A DNA stretch of 40,543 bases from Bacteroides sp. SM23_62 (GTDB taxonomy: Bacteria; Bacteroidota; Bacteroidia; Bacteroidales; SM23-62): the NCBI GenBank assembly GCA_001303955.1, contig LJUP01000040.1, positions 1 through 40,543 of the forward strand. Reading direction: 5' to 3'. Every line of letters begins with the position of its first letter. The first letter of the stretch is position 1. The notes under the pieces are model-generated. The model saw nothing but the letters and a program-made list of their open reading frames with translations. It was not told the origin of the DNA and made no database searches. Made by a program: the position numbers and the translations under genes. This document shows positions 16,584 to 25,095 of the stretch, one piece after another.

Positions 16584-17873
16584 TTAATTAACCTTACTTA
16601 TAAGCAGTCGTAATTTACCATTCGGATCTGGAGGTATATGGTCAACGAAGTCAACAATATATTCAATATCTTTATCACGCACCTCCTGACGCAGATCAGT
16701 AATTATAGCATTCTCTACAGCTAATCTATCTGCATCTGGCTCTTTGGCAACCTGAATGCGGATTTTGTCATAATCTTCCTGAATCACCCGAAACTGTTTA
16801 ATTTCTTGTTGTCTTTCCAGAATCACAGCGAAAATGTGCCAGGGCATGTGTTCACCATCGGCAAAAATAATCGCGTCATCCTGACGTCCTATGATTTTCT
16901 TAATGACTGGCAGTCCATCTTTAATTTCAGTATTTAAAATGTCGCCCAGTTTATATCGAATCATTGGGAATGATCCTATAAAAAGGTCTGTAATTATACA
17001 ACTACCATGGTTTGTGTCATGACCATTTTCATCCAGTACTTCAAGATAATCTGTTGTATGACAGATATTAAAATAATCCTCTCCCTTTGTTTGCCAGGCA
17101 ATGATACTGAATTCTAAAGCTCCATAGGCTTCCATCAGACTTTCTGCTCCAAAACACTTTCCTATAACCGCTCTGGACCTCTCATCCATCGTTTCAGCAA
17201 TTGAAATACAAAGATGTGGCTTTGGTAATTTAATCTTATTTTTTTCGCAATACAAAGCTATTTGAACCAGGTGTGTTTTATTGGCATATACAACTGATGG
17301 ATTGACTTTTAGATACTTATCAACCTTGTTTTCAACCGGATCAGTAAACGGTACATGATAACGCTTCAATAATCCAAATCGTTGAACCACAGAATCTCGC
17401 TGTAAATGATTGGGCGCAGGCATGGAAAAAGTAACATCCCGCCAGTTATATCCATTCAGAAAAAGGGCCCGCATCCACTTGGCTAACATATATGCACGCT
17501 CATCCCAGTTTCGCAGAATACGCAAAGGAATCCCTGTTGAACCACTGGTTGTATCTTCATACCAATTCTGGTAACGCTTTTCATCTTGCTCTAATTGACT
17601 TTTAATGAATGCACGATAATCCTCTTTTTCAAGGATAGGAACCTTTTTAAAATCACTTAAATCAGCCATCTTAAAGGGATTAAACTGGCAGCCATCAAAT
17701 CGTTCCCGATAAAAAGGGTAAATTTGATATACGTCACAAAGAAGTTTCTTCAATCGGGTGAACTGGATCTTACGAACTTCTTCGGCAGGAAGCCGATATT
17801 CCTTCATAAATTTTTGCATATAGGCGTATATGCGAAAATTCAGTGTTGTTTTCTGCCAGGTATCTAGAAGCAT
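16584..17873 (-). CDS. CapK/PaaK-like adenylate-forming enzyme
   Basis: Member of the phenylacetate-CoA ligase-like branch of the adenylate-forming superfamily. The phosphate-binding loop TTSGSTGIPLRI is at residues 108-119; EAYGALEF is the acyl/adenine-binding motif; RYKLGDIL and IIGRQDDAIIF are the later core motifs; the C-terminal lid domain ends PPDPNGKLRLLISKVN with the catalytic-type lysine. Length 429 is normal. CapK-like members are linked to capsule or exopolysaccharide synthesis, activating a carboxylate for transfer. The coupling to a flippase-like gene 3 bp downstream fits an envelope-glycan or lipid-modification role (inference). Confidence 0.8.
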   Translation of the reverse strand: MLLDTWQKTTLNFRIYAYMQKFMKEYRLPAEEVRKIQFTRLKKLLCDVYQIYPFYRERFDGCQFNPFKMADLSDFKKVPILEKEDYRAFIKSQLEQDEKRYQNWYEDTTSGSTGIPLRILRNWDERAYMLAKWMRALFLNGYNWRDVTFSMPAPNHLQRDSVVQRFGLLKRYHVPFTDPVENKVDKYLKVNPSVVYANKTHLVQIALYCEKNKIKLPKPHLCISIAETMDERSRAVIGKCFGAESLMEAYGALEFSIIAWQTKGEDYFNICHTTDYLEVLDENGHDTNHGSCIITDLFIGSFPMIRYKLGDILNTEIKDGLPVIKKIIGRQDDAIIFADGEHMPWHIFAVILERQQEIKQFRVIQEDYDKIRIQVAKEPDADRLAVENAIITDLRQEVRDKDIEYIVDFVDHIPPDPNGKLRLLISKVN

Positions 17874-18100
17874 GACGATGAAATTTTACTTCAACAAATG
17901 CATATGAGAATTCCAGGTCGTAAAATAACCATAAAATATGGCTGCCATGATAAAATCCCTCTGAAGTTTGTCAAATTGTAAGTTTAATATATCCAGGGAA
18001 GTGATCTATTGATCAAAATCGATTCATGATACAGCCGAAAATCATTAAAATTCTGGTCATTTCTGAGCGTAAAATGATCAATATGCACCGCATGAACTTG

Positions 18101-21100
18101 TCAAACGCTTCCTTCTTGTGTTATGGGCAAAGAAATGATAAATTCAGTGCCTTTGCCGGGTTCAGATATGACATCGATATTTCCCTGATGCTGTTCAATA
18201 ATTCCATAGCTGATCGAAAGACCCAGTCCCGTTCCCTGTCCAACTTCCTTGGTGGTGAAGAACGGCTCAAAAATATGTTTTTTTACTTCCGGGGTCATCC
18301 CTTTCCCATTGTCCTTGATGATGATCTTGATACCAATGCCACTGCTGACGGTTTGAATGAATATTTCACCTTTACCATCTATGGCCTGTATACTATTGGA
18401 TAGAACATTCATAATAACCTGATTGATTTTACTCGGAAAGCACTCTATTTCCATCAAATCCCCGTATTCCTTCCTGACCTTGATCCTGTCCTTGATTTTG
18501 TTATGCAACAGGATCAATGTTGAGTCAATTCCTTCATGTACATCGTAGAGTTGCCACTTCTCTTCATCAAGCCTTGAAAAGCTGCGCAGACCTTTCACAA
18601 TCTGACCGGATCTGTTTGCGCCCTCCTCAATTCCTTCCAGCAGGTGAATAATCTCTTTTATCAAAAATGAAAAGTCCATCTTATCTTTCAATTCGTCTGC
18701 TTCACCAAACGTACTTTCGAGCTTGTTTGACTTTACGATTTCCTCATATTTCTTGATGACGGTGAATACATCATTCACATCCCGCAGCAGTGGACTTACA
18801 TTATTACTCACATAATTTATGGGGTTGTTCAGCTCATGTGCAATGCCTGCTGTCAGTATTCCCACGCACGCCATTTTTTCTGACTGGATTAACTGGGACT
18901 GGATTAACTTCAGGTTTTGAAGAGTGAGTTCTAACTCGTGTTTCTGTTTTTCCAGGGCTTCATTTACCGCGACAACCTCGTCCCGTTGAGATTCAATTTC
19001 TTCCTTCTGGGCCTCAATCTCATCTCGTTGGGATTCAACCTCTTCTTTCTGCGCTCTAATTTTCTGTGTTGCCATATCCACCTCTGCTTCCAGTTCCTTA
19101 TGTCGTTGTTTTAGCTGGGCGGTCCGCAAGCGCACAAAACCAAAAATAATCAGCAAGGCTGTGATGGCATAACCCGCCCTGGCCGCCCAGGTATGCCACC
19201 AGGGTGGGTTTATCGTAAAGGTATAACCAAATGGTTCGCTCCATTTTTGTGCAGCTCCAATGGCCTGCACTTTAAAGGTATAGGTACCAAAGGGCAGGCT
19301 GCGGTAATCTGCTTTTGCTTCGGATGTTGGTAAACTCCAAGCATCATTTAAACCCTCCATCTTGTAGCTGTACTTCAGTTTATGTGGGGCAGCCCAGTCT
19401 ATGGCTGAAAAATGGAAGGCAATGTGATTACGGTTGTAGGGCAGCTCAAGGTTTAGAGGGTAGTTATAAAACTTTGCCACACCATTGAATTTCATTTCTT
19501 TACTCATTCTATTTTCCATTTGGCGGTAATCTGCATACTGCTCGTTAATTTCTATTCTGTTCAGTTGCAAGTTGGGTGCCGCAACCGGAGTTTTAAAATT
19601 ATTCAAATCCAATATGGTAAGGCTTTTGTTGCTGCCCCACCATATACGGTTTTTACTGTCCAATAACCCGCTGTTTGGATAGAAATCCAATCCTTTCAGG
19701 CCATCCTGAAGGCCATATGTATGAATAGCAGGGTTCTTGTATGTAAGACCATTGCTGTCAGGACCAGGTATCAGGAGGTTTAATCCTTTTTCAGTGCTTA
19801 GCCATATATTACTGTTTGCATCCTCCAGGATGGAATAGACAATATTATTACTTAATCCCTCTTTTTCCGTGAAATACGTAAATGATTCGCCATTGTACTT
19901 GTTCACTCCACCACCACTGGTTCCGATCCATAGATTGCCATGGCTGTCTTCCAGTATGGAAATGACCGCATTGTAACTTAATCCCTCTTTTTCGGTAAAA
20001 TGCATAAATGTTTCACCATTAAACTTGCTCACCCCCCCTCCATAAGTAGCAAACCAGAGATTGCCATGGCTATCCTCCAGGATGGATCTGACTACATCAT
20101 TGCTTAATCCCTGTTTTTCGGTAAAATGTGTAAATGATTGACCATTGAACCTGCTCACCCCCCCGCCAGCTGTGCCGAACCAGAGGTTGCCATGGCTGTC
20201 CTCCAGGATGGATCTGACGTTATTACTACTTAGACCCTCTTTTACAGTAAAATGCGTAAAGGATTTACCATTAAACATGCTTACCCCTCTGTCAGCATTA
20301 CCGAACCAGAGATTACCATGGCTGTCCTGCACAATGGATCTGACATAATTATCACTTAAACCCTCCTTTTCAGTAAAATGCAAAAAGGATTCTCCATTAT
20401 ACATGACCACTCCTCCGCCTTCTGTGCCGAACCAGTGATTGCCATGACGGTCTTCCAGGATTGACCACACAACAGCATTACTTAAACCCTCTTTTTCAGT
20501 GAAATGCGAAAAAAATTCTCTATTAAACATGCTTACCCCGCTGCCCCAGGTGCCAAACCAGAGATTGTGTTGGCTGTCCTCCAGGATCGACCAGACATAA
20601 TCATTACTTAACCCTTCCTTTTGTGTATAATGAATAAAGGTGTCACCAGAATACATGCTCACCCCTCCGCCCTCTGTCCCGAACCAGAGATTACCATAAC
20701 TGTCCTCCAGAATGGATCTGACTGTATTATTGCTCAATCCCTCTTTCTCAGTAAAACGAGTAACGGAATTTCCATCATACATGCTTACTCCCCTGCCACC
20801 TGTTCCGAACCAGATATTGCCACGGCTGTCTTCAAGGATGGATGTGACACTAATACTGTTTAATCCCTCGCTTTCCATAAAATGCGTAAAGGTTTTGCCA
20901 TCATACATGTTCACCCCTCCATCCTCTGTACAGAACCAGAGATTTCCATGACTGTCCTCCATGATAGAAAGGACATAATTACTACTTAATCCTTCTTTCT
21001 GTGTGAAATGTGTAATGTTTTCACCATTATACCTGCTCACCCCTCCGCCACCTGTGCCGAACCAGATATTTCCCTGGCTGTCCTCCATGACGGATCTGAC

Positions 21101-22057
21101 ATTATTACTGCTTAATCCCTCTTTTTCAGTAAAATACGTAAAGACTTCACCATTATATTTGCTTACCCCACCCAAAAATGTACCGAACCAAAGATTACCA
21201 TGGCTATCCTCCAGGATGGACTGGATACGATGATCACTTAAACCCTCCTTTCTGGTAAAATGTGTAAAGCTTTCGCCATTATACATACTTACTCCTCCAC
21301 CCCAGGACCCAAACCAAAGATTGCCTCTGCTGTCCTCAAGGATCGACAGGACATAGGACGAATTCATTCCCTGGTCCACGTCCAGGTATTTCATATTGAT
21401 GTTGGCATTATCTTTCATGTCCGGAGGCAAAGCCTTAACAGATTGAGGTTGTATGCAGGGTACAACTTTCCCTGTAATGGGAATGGGTACACCCGTAGGT
21501 AGCGTATCACCGGAAGAGTTCACCAGTACAAAAAAAGAGGTATCTTCACCGGTAGTAAAAGTTGCCAGGGAGTTTTTATTTATCTTAATAACGGTCAGTG
21601 CCTCAGGTATTTTATGTATGTTCAGGTGAACCGCCACCTCTTTTGGCTCACCTGCAGGAATGATTTTAGGTTTTGCCACACTGTCGGGATGGATGGCTTT
21701 ACCTTTAGCCGGAACAGGCACCCCTGTTTTGATGATGGCACCAAATGAATTTACAATGGGTTGAATACTATCTCCGGTAAGGGGGTTGATGATGTAACCT
21801 TCACCGGTGTTTAACCCAATGGTCTGTGGGGCCGGATACAAAGAAACAATTCCATCAGATGGACTTTGCTGTTCGTTTTTGCAGGAAGCTAAAATCAGAA
21901 TAATGATCAGGTATGCGAATAAATTTTTCAGAGATACATGGATTTGGATATTCAAGGAATTAAAATTACGAATTGTTTTGGGGCTGAATACAATTATGTG
22001 CAACTTAAAAGGTAAATTAGTGATTATGAAAAAATAATTAATCCACAGTTTTTGCAT
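18101..22057 (-). CDS. Two-component-propeller sensor histidine kinase (1318 residues)
   Basis: Large periplasmic sensor fused to a kinase. A hydrophobic segment ends in LILASC (Cys59, lipobox-like); the 42 residues before it contain no other Met and may be 5' leader, so the real start is uncertain. Residues 60-229 hold a proline-rich region with two similar TGVPxP..GK motifs. Residues 230-733 are twelve 42-residue Reg_prop repeats, with two divergent blades after them: fourteen blades, i.e. two seven-bladed propellers. Then a Y_Y_Y domain (about 885-950), one membrane helix (about 957-975), a Gln/Glu-rich coiled coil to about 1060, the phospho-acceptor motif TAGIAHELNNP (His1074), the N box MNVLSNSIQAI and the G boxes DNGKGM and GTGLGLS. 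Hybrid-type receiver and AraC domains are absent. No partner response regulator is in the window. Confidence 0.9.
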   Translation of the reverse strand: MQKLWINYFFIITNLPFKLHIIVFSPKTIRNFNSLNIQIHVSLKNLFAYLIIILILASCKNEQQSPSDGIVSLYPAPQTIGLNTGEGYIINPLTGDSIQPIVNSFGAIIKTGVPVPAKGKAIHPDSVAKPKIIPAGEPKEVAVHLNIHKIPEALTVIKINKNSLATFTTGEDTSFFVLVNSSGDTLPTGVPIPITGKVVPCIQPQSVKALPPDMKDNANINMKYLDVDQGMNSSYVLSILEDSRGNLWFGSWGGGVSMYNGESFTHFTRKEGLSDHRIQSILEDSHGNLWFGTFLGGVSKYNGEVFTYFTEKEGLSSNNVRSVMEDSQGNIWFGTGGGGVSRYNGENITHFTQKEGLSSNYVLSIMEDSHGNLWFCTEDGGVNMYDGKTFTHFMESEGLNSISVTSILEDSRGNIWFGTGGRGVSMYDGNSVTRFTEKEGLSNNTVRSILEDSYGNLWFGTEGGGVSMYSGDTFIHYTQKEGLSNDYVWSILEDSQHNLWFGTWGSGVSMFNREFFSHFTEKEGLSNAVVWSILEDRHGNHWFGTEGGGVVMYNGESFLHFTEKEGLSDNYVRSIVQDSHGNLWFGNADRGVSMFNGKSFTHFTVKEGLSSNNVRSILEDSHGNLWFGTAGGGVSRFNGQSFTHFTEKQGLSNDVVRSILEDSHGNLWFATYGGGVSKFNGETFMHFTEKEGLSYNAVISILEDSHGNLWIGTSGGGVNKYNGESFTYFTEKEGLSNNIVYSILEDANSNIWLSTEKGLNLLIPGPDSNGLTYKNPAIHTYGLQDGLKGLDFYPNSGLLDSKNRIWWGSNKSLTILDLNNFKTPVAAPNLQLNRIEINEQYADYRQMENRMSKEMKFNGVAKFYNYPLNLELPYNRNHIAFHFSAIDWAAPHKLKYSYKMEGLNDAWSLPTSEAKADYRSLPFGTYTFKVQAIGAAQKWSEPFGYTFTINPPWWHTWAARAGYAITALLIIFGFVRLRTAQLKQRHKELEAEVDMATQKIRAQKEEVESQRDEIEAQKEEIESQRDEVVAVNEALEKQKHELELTLQNLKLIQSQLIQSEKMACVGILTAGIAHELNNPINYVSNNVSPLLRDVNDVFTVIKKYEEIVKSNKLESTFGEADELKDKMDFSFLIKEIIHLLEGIEEGANRSGQIVKGLRSFSRLDEEKWQLYDVHEGIDSTLILLHNKIKDRIKVRKEYGDLMEIECFPSKINQVIMNVLSNSIQAIDGKGEIFIQTVSSGIGIKIIIKDNGKGMTPEVKKHIFEPFFTTKEVGQGTGLGLSISYGIIEQHQGNIDVISEPGKGTEFIISLPITQEGSV
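19859..21370 (-). repeat. Twelve tandem 126-bp repeats inside the sensor kinase gene
   Basis: Twelve consecutive units of exactly 126 bp encode 42-residue propeller blades of the pattern GLS-n-V-SILEDSHGNLWFGT-GGGVSMYNG-FTHFTEKE. Unit length never varies, and codon choice is similar between units, so recent duplication or conversion is likely. A degenerate thirteenth unit follows towards 19712. Such arrays can also be collapsed or expanded during assembly. Confidence 0.9.
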
Positions 22058-22177
22058 TTTCTATGGCTTCATATTATTATTTTCTGCAGGTGATTCACCA
22101 GAATATTGGGATCCGGCAAACAGGAAGAAAAGTAAAAGCCCACAACATTTTAGAGCATTTATTTAAAACCGGGAATA

Positions 22178-23917
22178 ATGAAAGAAAAAATTAGTCTAGC
22201 AGTATTCTTGATGCTGGTTATCATTTTAATGAGCTGCAAATCAAAGAATGATTTCAGAAGGATTTCTGTTGAAGAATATCAGCGTAAAATGAAAGCCGGG
22301 TGGCTTGGTCAAATGGCAGGCGTGGGCTGGGGAGCACCTACAGAATTTAAATTCAACGGAAGGATCATTCCCGGGGACAAAGTGCCTGAATGGGAACCAA
22401 ACATGATCAACCAACAGTATCAGGATGACATTTATGTTGAAATGACGTTTCTAAAAACACTCGAAGATCATGGTTTTGATGTTTCCATCAGACAGGCAGG
22501 AATCGATTTTGCCAACAGCCAGTACAGATTGTGGCATGCCAATTTTTATGGTCGTAATAATTTGCGTTCCGGTATTGCTCCCCCATACTCCGGACATCCT
22601 AAATATAATGCACATGCTGATGATATAGATTATCAGATCGAAGCAGATTATTCGGGCTTGATTGCACCCGGCATGCCACAAACAGTAATAGATCTGGGGG
22701 ATAAGTTCGGTCGCCTCATGAACTATGGTGACGGGGTTTATGGGGGCCAGTTTGTGGGTGCCATGTATGCCGAGGCTTTTTTTGAAGATGATATTACTAA
22801 AATTGTTCAGGCAGGATTGGCTTGTATTCCACCAGAAAGCCAATACGCAGAAGCTATCAGGGATGTTTTGAAATGGCATAAAGAAAACCCGGATGACTGG
22901 CAAAAAACCTGGCAGCTGATCGAAAATAAATACAACCTGAACCATGATTACAGGAAATTTAGTTGTAACGGTACAGCTACAAATTTTAATATCGATGCAA
23001 AGTTAAATGGTGCTTACATTGTAATGGGTCTACTTTACGGTGAGGGAGATATGGATAATACCATTACTGTTTCAATGCGTTGTGGAATGGATTCCGATTG
23101 TAATCCTTCAAATGCTGCAGGAATTTTGGCCACTTCCCTGGGATTGGAAAACCTGCCGGGAAAATATAAGACAGGCATTGACAACAATACTAAATTTTCT
23201 TTTACTGCGTATGATTTACCTTCCCTGTTAAAAGTATGTGAAGCTTTATCCAGAGATGCTGTCATTAGAGCTGGTGGCAGTATTGAAAAGAATGCGAAAG
23301 GTGTTGAAGAATATGTGATTCCAATCCAGACTCCTGTTGTTTCACCACTGGAACAATGCTGGGAACCAGAAGAAATCGGGGGAGATGTCTATTTTACTCC
23401 GGGAGAAATGGAAAAAATCACAGTGAAAGTACGCAGACCTGAAGATTATGTCACCACCTGGCTGGTTACTGGGCCATTTTCAAAGAAGGGTGTTGATGGT
23501 TTGGGCTTGTTTGATCTAAAATTTGGACCAGAAATAAGTAATACATTTGCTGCATGGAAAGAAATGCCTGTTGGAAAAGACGGCTATGAAGCTGAAGTAA
23601 TTAATCTTGAGAAGTTTTTTGGAACAGAGCATTGCGCAGCATATCTAAAAACCAACGTTTGGGTAGAGAACAGCCAGACTGTTTTATTTGAGATTGGGTC
23701 TGACGATGGTATTAAATTGTGGTTGAATGACAAACTGGTACACCATAAAAACATCCTGCGCGGACATAACCAGGGGGAAGATACTGCAGAAGTCTACTTA
23801 TCAGAAGGATGGAACAAAATATTGATAAAAGTAACCCAGGATACTGGCGGATGGGGGGTTTCATTGGTAATTACAGACCTTGAACATAATCCAGTGGATG
23901 GATTAAAATACAAATAA
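22178..23917 (+). CDS. ADP-ribosylglycohydrolase-fold lipoprotein with C-terminal accessory domain
   Basis: The classical family removes ADP-ribose from proteins in the cytoplasm using two Mg ions. This 579-residue protein instead has a lipoprotein signal (ILMSC, Cys20). The helical core (about 30-385) begins KMKAGWLGQMAGVGWG and contains the metal-site motifs QYQDDIYVEMTF and CGMDSDCNPSNAAGI; the last replaces the usual DxDT with DSDC. Residues about 425-575 are a beta-sandwich resembling PA14-like or carbohydrate-binding modules (WLVTGPFSKKG, FEIGSDDGIKLWLND, WNKILIKV). The export signal, the extra domain and the GH5 gene 19 bp downstream suggest action on an extracellular sugar conjugate rather than on cytoplasmic ADP-ribosylated protein (inference). 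Confidence 0.85.
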   Translation: MKEKISLAVFLMLVIILMSCKSKNDFRRISVEEYQRKMKAGWLGQMAGVGWGAPTEFKFNGRIIPGDKVPEWEPNMINQQYQDDIYVEMTFLKTLEDHGFDVSIRQAGIDFANSQYRLWHANFYGRNNLRSGIAPPYSGHPKYNAHADDIDYQIEADYSGLIAPGMPQTVIDLGDKFGRLMNYGDGVYGGQFVGAMYAEAFFEDDITKIVQAGLACIPPESQYAEAIRDVLKWHKENPDDWQKTWQLIENKYNLNHDYRKFSCNGTATNFNIDAKLNGAYIVMGLLYGEGDMDNTITVSMRCGMDSDCNPSNAAGILATSLGLENLPGKYKTGIDNNTKFSFTAYDLPSLLKVCEALSRDAVIRAGGSIEKNAKGVEEYVIPIQTPVVSPLEQCWEPEEIGGDVYFTPGEMEKITVKVRRPEDYVTTWLVTGPFSKKGVDGLGLFDLKFGPEISNTFAAWKEMPVGKDGYEAEVINLEKFFGTEHCAAYLKTNVWVENSQTVLFEIGSDDGIKLWLNDKLVHHKNILRGHNQGEDTAEVYLSEGWNKILIKVTQDTGGWGVSLVITDLEHNPVDGLKYK

Positions 23918-23936
23918 GAATCATTACGGAAGTAAA

Positions 23937-25028
23937 ATGAAAAGGACAATTCTGATTTTAACGGCATTTTGGGCAATTATGTCATGCAACTCAATACATA
24001 CAGATTCGCCTTCTGAATTTGTGATTGGTAAAGGGACCAACCTGGCCCATTGGCTTTCACAGAGCAGGCAGAGAGGTGAGGAACGTCGTTTATTTATTCA
24101 GGAAAAGGATATTGAATATATTGCAGAACTGGGTTTTGATCATGTACGCTTGCCCATCGATGAAGAACAAATGTGGGATGAACAAGGCAATCGTCATAAA
24201 GATGCCTTTGAAATTATGAACAACTGTATCGAATGGAGCATTAAAAATAACCTTCGTGTAATCATAGACCTCCATATTTTGCGCTCCCATCATTTTAATG
24301 CAGAAGTAAAGCCCCTCTGGACGGATCCCGGGGAGCAGGAAAAATTTTGCGATCTGTGGCGCGATCTTTCATCAGATTTGAGAAAATATCCGGTTTCGAT
24401 GGTTGCCTATGAACTATTGAATGAAGCTGTGGCGGATGATGCAGAGGACTGGAACAAATTACTGGACAAGTGTTTTGCTGTTGTCAGGGAAATGGAACCT
24501 GAGAGGCTGATAGTAATTGGTTCCAACCGCTGGCAATCGGTCTCAACATTCGATGAATTGAAAGTGCCCGATGATAAACATATTATTTTGAGTTATCATT
24601 TTTACGAGCCGTTTTTATTGACCCATTACCATGCATCATGGACCGGACTCAGGGATTATTCCGGGCCGGTGCATTACCCTGGGATTATTATAACACAGGA
24701 GGAATTTGAAGCCCTGCCTGAAGACCAGAAAGATGAAGCCAAAGACTGGATTGGAAAAGCGTTCAACAAGCAGGCGATTACAGATATGATGGAAAAGGCC
24801 TTTAGAAAAGCCAAAGAATTAAACCTGCCTCTGTATTGCGGGGAATTTGGAGTTTTGAAAGGGGCACCAGAAGAAGACCGTTTGAACTGGTATGCCGATA
24901 TGATGGAAATTTTTAAAGAAAATAATGTTGGATCAGCGAACTGGAATTATAAAAGCGGTCAATTTGGACTGGTAAACGGTGATGGCAGTAAAAACCAGGA
25001 CTTGATTGAAATAGTTGCAGGATATTAA
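23937..25028 (+). CDS. GH5 family endo-glycanase, lipoprotein
   Basis: A 363-residue single-domain TIM-barrel glycosidase of the cellulase superfamily. The lipobox is AIMSC (Cys17). The opening KGTNLAHWLSQ, the strand FDHVRLPID, DLHI, the acid/base motif YELLNEAV (Glu163) and the nucleophile motif LYCGEFGV (Glu303) are all in place, as are HFYEP and the C-terminal WNYKSGQFGLV. The gene starts 19 bp after the ADP-ribosylglycohydrolase-like gene and is almost certainly in its operon. Substrates within this subfamily group include beta-glucans and mannans; I cannot choose. Confidence 0.88.
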   Translation: MKRTILILTAFWAIMSCNSIHTDSPSEFVIGKGTNLAHWLSQSRQRGEERRLFIQEKDIEYIAELGFDHVRLPIDEEQMWDEQGNRHKDAFEIMNNCIEWSIKNNLRVIIDLHILRSHHFNAEVKPLWTDPGEQEKFCDLWRDLSSDLRKYPVSMVAYELLNEAVADDAEDWNKLLDKCFAVVREMEPERLIVIGSNRWQSVSTFDELKVPDDKHIILSYHFYEPFLLTHYHASWTGLRDYSGPVHYPGIIITQEEFEALPEDQKDEAKDWIGKAFNKQAITDMMEKAFRKAKELNLPLYCGEFGVLKGAPEEDRLNWYADMMEIFKENNVGSANWNYKSGQFGLVNGDGSKNQDLIEIVAGY

Positions 25029-25095
25029 AAAGGAGACTTGAGAAATCCCTGTTTTGTTTTAGTATAAAATCGAACCATCCCCTGAAGTGAACAGG

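Noticed and set aside
19859-21370. CRISPR array, because of regular repeats.
   Set aside because: The units are contiguous 126-bp coding repeats with no spacers and translate into propeller blades.
20145-21502. Several plus-strand open frames opposite the propeller repeats.
   Set aside because: They recur with the 126-bp period and are shadow frames of the repeat array, with no start signals of their own.
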